The notes under the pieces: model-generated
Told to the model about the DNA's origin: nothing
Database searches by the model: none
Seen by the model: only the letters and a program-made list of their open reading frames with translations
Source of the DNA: Deltaproteobacteria bacterium
GTDB taxonomy: Bacteria; Desulfobacterota; Syntrophia; Syntrophales; UBA5619
Assembly (NCBI GenBank): GCA_023487865.1
Contig: JAMDBG010000044.1
Coordinates: 1-21,245, forward strand
Length of the DNA stretch: 21,245 bases
Direction of reading: 5' to 3'
Shown here: in pieces, positions 6,900 through 14,118 of the stretch
Layout: each line of letters begins with the position of its first letter
How positions within the stretch are numbered: position 1 is the first letter of the stretch
Made by a program: the position numbers and the translations under genes

Positions 6900-8231
6900 A
6901 TGAAGCTGACTATCTACCGTAAACTGCTGCTGAGCTATCTTGCGATGGCGCTGCTGACCGTACTCGCCAGTGCGTATGCCATTTACAGTCTCCAGCGGCT
7001 CAACGAACTGGCCGTCCGGATCATCAGCGACGATGTCGCCGTCGTGGACGTCAGCAAGAAGCTTCTGGAAACCCTCATTGCCTGGGAAAGCGCCGAAAAG
7101 CGTTATCTCATCCTCCGGGATCCCTCGATCGAGGAGATCTTCCGGACACGCAGCCGGGAATTTGCGGACGGTCTCGGCGAGCTCGGGAAAAGTCGTTTTC
7201 CCGGCGTCGCTCCGGTCCTCGCGCGGCTCTCGCTTATCCGCGGGCAATATGATGAATTGTTTTCCAAGGAGGCCGCCCTGGTCCGGGTAAATCTGATCGA
7301 GGAAGCCCAGACGATATCCGAAAACCAAGGCAGAAAGGCGATCGACGAGATGGCCTTGCGCATCCGGGCCATGCAGAAGCGCGCCGAGCAGGATATCGAT
7401 GCCCGGATGAACGCCATCAAGGAGCAGGGACTCAGCGCCTCTCGGATAACCGTTCTGTTGAGCCTGATCAGCCTGGCGGTGGCGCTGCTGATCGTCATGC
7501 TCGTCACTTATAACATCTCCCGTCCGCTGAGGAGGCTCGAGAAGGCGACCGCCCTGATTGCCGACGGGAAATTTGATAATGACTTCCGCCTGAACCGGCG
7601 GGATGAGATCGGAAGCCTGGCCGGCGCCTTCAGCACCATGGCACAGCGGCTAAAGATCCTTGAGGAACGCAACCTCGACGCGAGCCCACTCACGGGGCTT
7701 CCCGGGAACCGGGCCATCGAGCAGGAGATCGAGAAACGCCTGCAGAAGAGAGAACGCTTTTCCCTGTGTCATGTGGACCTGGACAATTTCAAACCGTTCG
7801 CCGATAAGTACGGTTATGCTTGGGGGAGCGAGGTGATCAAGGAGGTCGCCCGGATGCTCGAGGACAATATGAAGGCCATGGACAGCCGGAATGATTTTCT
7901 GGGGCATATCGGCGGCGACGATTTCGTAGTCATCTCCGAGCCGCCGCGGGCGGAAAGGATCTGCCGGGAGCTCGTTTCCGGTTTCGACGGACGCATCCGG
8001 AGGTTCTATATGCAACAGGATCGGGAGCAGGGATTCTTCATCGGTCTGGACCGGAAAGGGGTGCAGCAGAAATTTCCCTTGATCAGCGTAACGATTGCCA
8101 TCGTGACCGATGACGGGACCCGTTTCCGGAGCCCCCTCGACATGGCCGAGGCGGCAGCGCGGCTGAAGGAATATGCGAAAACCCTCCCCGGGAGCAATTA
8201 CGTGACGGAAAAGGACGTGGAGAGAAAATGA
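6900..8231 (+). CDS. Membrane sensor with HAMP and GGDEF-family domain (variant GGDDF)
   Basis: Domain order in 443 residues: TM1 (about 8-29), a helical periplasmic domain (about 30-182), TM2 (about 183-204), HAMP (about 205-256), and a GGDEF-family domain (about 258-430) that starts at SPLTGLPGNR. The active-site loop reads HIGGDDFVVI (336-345), so the catalytic Glu of GG[D/E]EF is Asp. The usual GD that follows the 'GHxxGD' region is GS (309-310). Both changes suggest weak, altered or lost diguanylate cyclase activity; a nucleotide-binding or receptor role is possible. The periplasmic part, including EKRYLILRDPSIEEIF, recalls QseE/GlrK-type sensor kinases. Its last codons overlap the lipoprotein gene by 4 bases (ATGA). 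The 199-bp spacer before it is shared with the divergent membrane-protein gene and shows no convincing promoter. Confidence 0.88.
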   Translation: MKLTIYRKLLLSYLAMALLTVLASAYAIYSLQRLNELAVRIISDDVAVVDVSKKLLETLIAWESAEKRYLILRDPSIEEIFRTRSREFADGLGELGKSRFPGVAPVLARLSLIRGQYDELFSKEAALVRVNLIEEAQTISENQGRKAIDEMALRIRAMQKRAEQDIDARMNAIKEQGLSASRITVLLSLISLAVALLIVMLVTYNISRPLRRLEKATALIADGKFDNDFRLNRRDEIGSLAGAFSTMAQRLKILEERNLDASPLTGLPGNRAIEQEIEKRLQKRERFSLCHVDLDNFKPFADKYGYAWGSEVIKEVARMLEDNMKAMDSRNDFLGHIGGDDFVVISEPPRAERICRELVSGFDGRIRRFYMQQDREQGFFIGLDRKGVQQKFPLISVTIAIVTDDGTRFRSPLDMAEAAARLKEYAKTLPGSNYVTEKDVERK

Positions 8232-8776
8232 GGCATTTGCAAAGGGCCGCCGGGATTTTGGCGCTGCTATTCCTTGTGGGATGCGCTGCGGCGCCGCCGG
8301 CGGAAAGGAAGAGGGAGGTCAGGAGCGAACCGGTGGTGAAACCGGCGGAGAGGGTTGCAGCCGCGCCTCTTGTCGTCGAGGACTTCGATCTCCTGTCCGA
8401 AGGGATCGCCCTATTAAGTCGTCCGGACCGGCCGGATCCGACCAAGGCCCGTTCGGTCTTTGCTTCTCTCCTCGAGCGCCACCCCAGGAGCCGGTGGCGA
8501 TCCGCCGCGGAAACCTTCATCCGCCTGATCGACGAGGCTGAGACCTCCCTCAGGAGGAATCGGCAGGAGCATCTCCTCCTGGAAAAGGCCCAATCGGAAC
8601 AGAACCGGCTGCTCAAGGAAAACGACCAGCTGAGAAAAATGATCCGCGAACTGACGGAACGGCTCCAGGGGGAGACGGCGGCTCTCCTCCAGGAGAACGA
8701 CCAGCTCAAAAAAGATCTCCAGCGCCTGAAATTACTGGAAATCGAACTCCAGAAGCGGGAGCGGATGCTCCGCTGA
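8228..8776 (+). CDS. Lipoprotein with TPR-like segment and C-terminal coiled coil
   Basis: The 182-residue protein has a lipoprotein signal peptide: basic MRHLQR, a hydrophobic stretch, and lipobox L-V-G-C with the lipidated Cys19 followed by Ala, so outer-membrane sorting is expected by the +2 rule. Residues 50-105 resemble a TPR-like helical hairpin (DLLSEGIALLSRP, ARSVFASLLERHPRSRWRSAAE). Residues 110-182 are a highly charged heptad-like coiled coil in which KENDQL and QENDQL recur. The gene overlaps the GGDEF sensor by 4 bases, implying coupled translation and joint function. The arrangement resembles QseE-QseG, where an outer-membrane lipoprotein works on the periplasmic part of a sensor; that parallel is inferred from layout. 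Which proteins it contacts is unknown. It converges with the Nudix gene with only 11 bases between them and no clear terminator. Confidence 0.85.
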   Translation: MRHLQRAAGILALLFLVGCAAAPPAERKREVRSEPVVKPAERVAAAPLVVEDFDLLSEGIALLSRPDRPDPTKARSVFASLLERHPRSRWRSAAETFIRLIDEAETSLRRNRQEHLLLEKAQSEQNRLLKENDQLRKMIRELTERLQGETAALLQENDQLKKDLQRLKLLEIELQKRERMLR

Positions 8777-8787
8777 TCGGGGCGATT

Positions 8788-9345
8788 TCAAGCCTTCAGT
8801 CTGTTTTTTTCCTCTTCAAGGAATTCCCGGGCCAGCTGGATGCCGAGCGCCGTTTTGACGTCGATGATCTCTTTCTCCCGGATCATCCGGCGGGCTTCAG
8901 CGAAAGAGGTCGTCATCACCCGGATATACTCGTCATCATCCGCCGGCAGCGTTGCCGGGTGGAGATCGAGGGCGAGGAAAAAATGCATGTATTCGTTGCA
9001 GTAACCCGGGACCAGGTACCCCTCGAACAGTTTCACCAGCCGTCCCGCCTGAAAGCCGACCTCCTCGGCCAGTTCCCGCTGGACGCAGGCCTCGACGGTT
9101 TCATTTTCCCGGTCCATGGTTCCGGCGGGGATTTCCACAATGCTCCCGCCCGTCGCATGGCGGTACTGACGGATCAGGACCAGCTTCCCCTCGGCATCCA
9201 CCGGAACGACGCTGATGACCGGGAGGTGGCCGATCCAGCTCTGTCTGCGGAGCCGGCCGTCGGGCAGACGAATATCGCCTTCGAAGACATCGAAAACCCG
9301 GCAGCGGTAGACGAGATCCCCGTTCAATTCGGTTTTTTCAGCCAT
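8788..9345 (-). CDS. Nudix hydrolase, ADP-ribose pyrophosphatase type
   Basis: The 185-residue product should cleave ADP-ribose or a related nucleoside diphosphate derivative to AMP and a sugar phosphate. The Nudix box lies at about 75-98: EIPAGTMDRENE then TVEACVQRELAEEVGF, with the metal-binding REL-EE cluster intact. The loop between the Gly and the first Glu is one residue longer than the usual GX5E. The N-terminal part (VFDVFEGDIRLPDGRLRR, then VISVVPVDAEGKLVLIRQYRH) is typical of the NudF/ADPRase branch, as is the EIPAG motif. It is the last gene of a three-gene run with ybaK and the thioredoxin, 87 bases after the thioredoxin stop. The ribosome binding site is weak. Substrate choice within the family is not readable here. 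Confidence 0.9.
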   Translation of the reverse strand: MAEKTELNGDLVYRCRVFDVFEGDIRLPDGRLRRQSWIGHLPVISVVPVDAEGKLVLIRQYRHATGGSIVEIPAGTMDRENETVEACVQRELAEEVGFQAGRLVKLFEGYLVPGYCNEYMHFFLALDLHPATLPADDDEYIRVMTTSFAEARRMIREKEIIDVKTALGIQLAREFLEEEKNRLKA

Positions 9346-9432
9346 AACGCTTCAGTCGATCCTTTCTTGCAGATGATTTTTACGCAGGACGATGGAAGGC
9401 CGCTTGTGAATTCAGGCCTGTCGGTTTCCGGT

Positions 9433-9993
9433 TCAGTTGGTCTTCATGATGGAGATGAGGTGTTGTTCGATGGTCTCCTTCGGCAGAGCGCCCACCAGGG
9501 TATTCACCAGTTTCCCGTCCTTGAACAGGAGCAGAGTCGGGATGCTGCGGACGTCGTAACGCGACGCAGTCAGGGGATTTTCATCCACATTGAGCTTGGC
9601 GATCCGGACCCCGCCTGCATACTTGGAGGCCAGTTCGTCGAGGATCGGCGCCACCGTGCGGCAGGGGCCGCACCAGGGCGCCCAGCAGTCGACCAGGACC
9701 GATCCGGGGGCGGAGAGGATCTCCCGGCTGAAGGTGCTGTCGGTCACCTCGACGGGACGTCCCTGCTCACTGGTGACGACCAGCGTGGCGCCGCATTTGC
9801 CGCAGAGCGGCTGTTCGGTAAGGCGGTTTTCAGGCATCCGGTTTTTCGTGCCGCAGCGGAGGCAGCGGATGATCATTTCATCCAGCGTACCTCCGCACTT
9901 ACCGCAAAGCGGCCGGTCGTGAAGCCTTTCCTTCGGTATGCGATTTTTCGTGCCGCAGCGGAGGCAGCGGATCACCATCTGTTTTTCCTTCAT
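9433..9993 (-). CDS. Thioredoxin (TrxC-like) with two N-terminal zinc ribbons
   Basis: The 186-residue protein is a cytoplasmic thiol-disulfide reductase. The C-terminal thioredoxin fold starts near residue 80 and holds the classical WAPWCGPC site (C108, C111), the cis-Pro in RSIPTLLLF, and GALPKETI. In front lie two nearly identical zinc ribbons of 34 residues each: C10/C13 with C30/C33, and C44/C47 with C64/C67. E. coli TrxC has one such module. The duplication is visible in DNA as a 29-bp identical block at 9842-9870 and 9944-9972, offset by exactly 102 bases. Its ATG overlaps the ybaK stop (ATGA), and AAAGGTGG lies upstream, so M1 is preferred over M6. The extra ribbon may alter redox or zinc sensing; this is inferred. 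Confidence 0.95.
   Translation of the reverse strand: MKEKQMVIRCLRCGTKNRIPKERLHDRPLCGKCGGTLDEMIIRCLRCGTKNRMPENRLTEQPLCGKCGATLVVTSEQGRPVEVTDSTFSREILSAPGSVLVDCWAPWCGPCRTVAPILDELASKYAGGVRIAKLNVDENPLTASRYDVRSIPTLLLFKDGKLVNTLVGALPKETIEQHLISIMKTN
9842..9972. repeat. Tandem in-frame duplication encoding the second zinc ribbon
   Basis: A 29-base word is perfectly repeated at 9842-9870 and 9944-9972, and the 102-base (34-codon) units around it encode near-identical CLRCGTKNR/PLCGKCG ribbons. The identity at DNA level suggests a fairly recent unequal-crossover duplication or ongoing homogenisation. Confidence 0.9.
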
Positions 9994-10472
9994 ATGGCCA
10001 CCTTTACCGTAACGGGTTTCAGGGCCCGGATCAGTTCGGTCGGCGACATCTCGGCCAGCAGTCCCCGGCTGCCGGCGTTGATCAGGATGCGAGGCAAGGC
10101 GGCGATCCCTTGCTCGATGAAAATCCGGAGAGGTTTCTTTGTGCCGAACGGAGAGGTGCCACCCACCCGATAGCCGGTATGTTTTTCCGCAATCCGGGGA
10201 TCGCAGGGGGTGACGGATTTCACTCCCAGGATCCTCGCCAGGGCCTTCGTGGAGACCTGCCGGTCCCCGTTCATGAGAATGATCAGAGGAACACCCCGCT
10301 CGTCCTCCATGACGAGGGTCTTGATCACGAGGTGCTCATCCACTCCCAGTTCCTGTGCCGATACCCGGGTTCCCCCGTGTTCTTCGTAACGGTAAGGGCG
10401 CAGGATGAAAGCCAGCCCGCTTTGCTTCATGGCGAGGATGGCGGAAGTGACCGGTATCCGCTCCTTGGTCAT
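9990..10472 (-). CDS. ybaK: YbaK/EbsC-type Cys-tRNA(Pro) deacylase
   Basis: The 160-residue YbaK-family editing enzyme hydrolyses Cys mischarged onto tRNA-Pro, acting in trans with ProRS. Family features: VIKTLVM carrying the essential Lys (K51), the glycine loop GYRVGGTSPFGTKK, and the C-terminal LINAGSRGLLAEMSP block. Length and ends match the family. Start: ATG at 10472 with GAGAGACGG upstream. A good promoter lies at 10550-10578. The downstream thioredoxin overlaps by 4 bases, so the two are translationally coupled; linking cysteine mischarging control to a thiol reductase in one transcript is suggestive, but may only reflect packing. Confidence 0.93.
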   Translation of the reverse strand: MTKERIPVTSAILAMKQSGLAFILRPYRYEEHGGTRVSAQELGVDEHLVIKTLVMEDERGVPLIILMNGDRQVSTKALARILGVKSVTPCDPRIAEKHTGYRVGGTSPFGTKKPLRIFIEQGIAALPRILINAGSRGLLAEMSPTELIRALKPVTVKVAI

Positions 10473-10549
10473 GCCGTCTCTCTTTTTTCTGTCAATACAG
10501 GGTTCCGCCCCATTTCCGGCCGGTCTTCCGTCGCTGACCCGACGATGAT

Positions 10550-10578
10550 AGTATAAACATGAAACGCCCGAAGGTCAA
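10550..10578 (-). promoter_or_regulatory. Sigma70-type promoter of the ybaK-thioredoxin-Nudix operon
   Basis: On the minus strand: -35 TTGACC (10573-10578), a 17-base spacer, and -10 TATACT (10550-10555). The predicted start near 10543 gives a leader of about 70 bases to the ybaK ATG. Confidence 0.75.
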
Positions 10579-10617
10579 TGCCCCGTATGCCATGCAGGTC
10601 AATTGCCGACCCGCGGC

Positions 10618-10654
10618 GACAAAAAGGGCCTTGACAGGGTCGGCGCTTTTTGTC
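10618..10654. promoter_or_regulatory. Inverted repeat centred on a TTGACA box, possible operator
   Basis: The arms GACAAAAAGGGCC (10618-10630) and GGCGCTTTTTGTC (10642-10654) pair at 12 of 13 positions around an 11-base centre that starts with a perfect -35 hexamer, TTGACA (10631-10636). The matching -10 position (10654-10659, CACTCT) is poor. It could be an activator- or repressor-bound promoter of the downstream histidine phosphatase, or simply an RNA hairpin. Confidence 0.4.
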
Positions 10655-10722
10655 ACTCTTCCGCCTCTGTTTTTGATTGGAGAAAACCGGGGCCGGCCTG
10701 AGCCGGTCGCCCAGCAAGTTGT

Positions 10723-10730
10723 GGAGGTGA
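10723..10730 (+). promoter_or_regulatory. Strong Shine-Dalgarno site that fixes an ATT start
   Basis: GGAGGTGA is a full-strength ribosome binding site. Its last three bases form an in-frame TGA stop for the phosphatase frame, so translation must begin after 10730. The core GGAGG ends six bases before the ATT codon at 10734, which is ideal spacing; no ATG, GTG or TTG follows in frame before the conserved catalytic core. Confidence 0.75.
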
Positions 10731-10733
10731 GCC

Positions 10734-11354
10734 ATTTCCATCGTTTATCTGATTCGCCACGGCGAGACGGACTGGAATCAGGACAAAAGGATCCAGGGCC
10801 AGGTCGACATTCCCCTGAATGTCCGGGGCAGGCGGCAGGCGGAGGCGCTGGCCGGACGTCTGTCGACCGTTCCCCTGGAGGTGATCTACACCAGCGATCT
10901 GAACCGGGCGAGCGAGACCGCGAAAATCATCGCTGCGCGACAGCCGGGGGAGATTCCTGTGGTCGCAACGCCCGAACTTCGTGAATGCGACTACGGCCAA
11001 TGGGAGGGTTTGACGCGGCCGGAAGTGGCCGTCCGTTTTAAAGAGGACTGGGAGATCTGGAACAAGGGGGGAAGGACCGGGAGCCCCACGGGGGGCGAGG
11101 ATTCCCTCTCCCTGGCCGGACGCGGGGGCCGCGCCTTCGATGCGGCGGTGCGGGAAGGAAAAACGGTCCTGATCTCCACCCACCGCGTCACGCTCCGGGC
11201 GATCCTCTGTCATGCCCTGGGACTCGAACAGGCCTTCCGGGATCGCTTCGTGGTGATGAACTGCTCGCTCTCCGCGCTGGAGTGCCGGCCGGGGTACCGG
11301 CCTCGCCTCATGTTTCTGAACGATACCTGCCATCTGGATGGCGTGGAGATCTGA
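10734..11354 (+). CDS. Histidine phosphatase (phosphoglycerate mutase-like), apparent ATT start
   Basis: The 206-residue product is a branch-1 histidine phosphatase. The catalytic block IVYLIRHGETDWNQ has the phospho-accepting His9 in RHG. It is followed by IQGQVDIPLNVRGRRQAEALA, YTSDLNRASETA, ECDYGQWEG with the acid residue, and ISTHRVTLRAIL with the second His. Members include cobalamin phosphatase CobC, GpmB-like phosphatases and others; the substrate is not resolved. The only start consistent with this conserved N-terminus is ATT at 10734, giving MSIVYLIRHG, preceded by a near-perfect ribosome binding site; the first in-frame GTG lies past the active site. ATT starts are rare (known in E. 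coli infC and pcnB). A single-base sequencing error changing ATG to ATT is the main alternative. The gene converges with the Lys-rich protein gene. Confidence 0.88.
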   Translation: MSIVYLIRHGETDWNQDKRIQGQVDIPLNVRGRRQAEALAGRLSTVPLEVIYTSDLNRASETAKIIAARQPGEIPVVATPELRECDYGQWEGLTRPEVAVRFKEDWEIWNKGGRTGSPTGGEDSLSLAGRGGRAFDAAVREGKTVLISTHRVTLRAILCHALGLEQAFRDRFVVMNCSLSALECRPGYRPRLMFLNDTCHLDGVEI

Positions 11355-11405
11355 TTTCCCTCGTTCTGTGTAACGTGCCGTCTCGACGAAAACCGGTAAC
11401 GAGGG

Positions 11406-11756
11406 CTAAGCCTGCTGGGGTTCGGCGCTTTCTTCCTTCTTCTTTTTCTTCTTGGGCTTGGCTTCAGGGGCCGGCTCTGCGGCCTTCTTCGGTTTCGGGG
11501 GGGCCTCTTCTTTAGGTTTTGCCGAACGCTCCGCCTTCACGGCGGCAAGCTCCGCAACCTGCTTTTCGTTGGCGCCGATCGCCCGGAGGCGGACCTGCGA
11601 TTCCTTGATTTTTGCCTTCAACTCCTTGACGAGGACATCACGCGCGATCTTTTTCTCGTCAAACCCTTTTTCTCCAAGAAACGCCAGACGCTTCTGCAAC
11701 TTTACTTCCCATTCGGCCAACTGCCTCTGCCGGGTTTCCCTGCTTTGGGATGCCAT
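11406..11756 (-). CDS. Small coiled-coil protein with Lys/Pro/Ala-rich tail, function unknown
   Basis: The 116-residue protein is not one I recognise. The N-terminal two thirds (about 1-75) are predicted helical and charged (RQRQLAEWEVKLQKRLAFLGEKG, LVKELKAKIKESQVRLRAIG), suggesting a coiled coil. From about residue 78 the chain becomes low complexity, rich in Lys, Pro, Ala and Glu, with a run of six lysines, resembling histone H1-like tails. There is no signal peptide or membrane helix. The AAAAGGAGAAA ribosome binding site just upstream of the ATG at 11756 is strong, which argues that it is real. It lies 125 bases downstream of ftsH on the same strand and may share its transcript. Nucleic-acid binding through the basic tail is a guess. 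Confidence 0.75.
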   Translation of the reverse strand: MASQSRETRQRQLAEWEVKLQKRLAFLGEKGFDEKKIARDVLVKELKAKIKESQVRLRAIGANEKQVAELAAVKAERSAKPKEEAPPKPKKAAEPAPEAKPKKKKKKEESAEPQQA

Positions 11757-11881
11757 AGATTTCTCCTTTTAAGGTTTTTCCTTGTCGGTCCGCTTCACCG
11801 TTTCCTTCTCGTGATGACCGGAAACGGAAGGGCCTTCTTACCAGTATTTCATCCGGAAATCCAGTTAATTTGGTCTTTCCG

Positions 11882-13708
<1,827 letters not shown>

Positions 13709-13798
13709 AGTGTATTTCCCCTTGCTTTCTCCATACGGTTATGAGCGGTTTTAACTTGCCGGGAGAAAACCACAGCAAATCGGTGCGATAACGGCCCT

Positions 13799-13827
13799 AA
13801 AATAGGGATCTTCCCTGAGATTGTCAA
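13799..13827 (-). promoter_or_regulatory. Sigma70-type promoter of ftsH
   Basis: On the minus strand: a perfect -35 TTGACA (13822-13827), a 17-base spacer, and -10 TATTTT (13799-13804). The start near 13792 leaves a leader of about 84 bases before the ftsH ATG. Confidence 0.75.
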
Positions 13828-13947
13828 GGTTGACGGCGATATAAAGATTTCTGTCGCTGATTAAACCAACGCGTCGATTGTTAAGCCACACGCGCAGCGA
13901 TGGGATCATCGCCATATGACACCCGGGACTCATAATGACCGGGAAGC

Positions 13948-13976
13948 TTGATTTTTCAGAGAGGGATTGCTATAAA
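13948..13976 (+). promoter_or_regulatory. Sigma70-type promoter of the trehalose/MscS operon
   Basis: -35 TTGATT (13948-13953), a 17-base spacer and -10 TATAAA (13971-13976, within an A/T-rich TATAAAATAT). The start near 13983 gives an unusually long leader of about 135 bases to the ATG at 14119, leaving room for leader-level control. Confidence 0.75.
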
Positions 13977-14118
13977 ATATGCCAGTGGATTCTTAGAGAG
14001 GCTCTCCCCCGCTGAAAGTGCACGAACTGCCGCACACCGACTTTTCCCCTGCAGGGGCGTATTCCCGAAGATCGTATGTCATCGTCGCTGGCTTTAAGGA
14101 AAGAAGGGAGTTTGCAAT

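Larger units (their letters stand above)
13709..14118. other. Divergent intergenic region between ftsH and the trehalose operon
   Basis: This 410-base stretch has no convincing gene; its open frames are short, lack ribosome binding sites and show no familiar motif. It holds back-to-back promoters (13799-13827 on the minus strand, 13948-13976 on the plus strand) whose start points lie about 190 bases apart. The plus-strand leader of about 135 bases contains a perfect 12-base palindrome, CCCCTGCAGGGG (14046-14057), and a GAGAG-GCTCTC element near 13997-14007. Confidence 0.7.

Noticed and set aside
8959..10173. Plus-strand open frame of 404 codons
   Set aside because: It runs antisense to the Nudix, thioredoxin and ybaK genes, all of which have intact motifs, so it is a shadow.
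10559..10984. Plus-strand ATG frame that could have been the gene upstream of the phosphatase
   Set aside because: It runs out of frame into the phosphatase coding region, has no motif, and its first part overlaps the minus-strand ybaK promoter.
11358..11405. Inverted repeat CCCTCGTT/AACGAGGG between converging genes, as a terminator
   Set aside because: The stem is only 8 bp with a 32-base loop and no T run on either strand; not strong enough to call.
11798..11827. Inverted repeat CCGTTTCC/GGAAACGG downstream of ftsH, as a terminator
   Set aside because: An 8-bp stem with a 14-base loop but no following T run in the ftsH direction; could be an RNA structure but is unsupported as a terminator.
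13751..13933. 60-codon minus-strand frame in the ftsH upstream spacer
   Set aside because: It overlaps the ftsH promoter, has no ribosome binding site and no recognisable composition.
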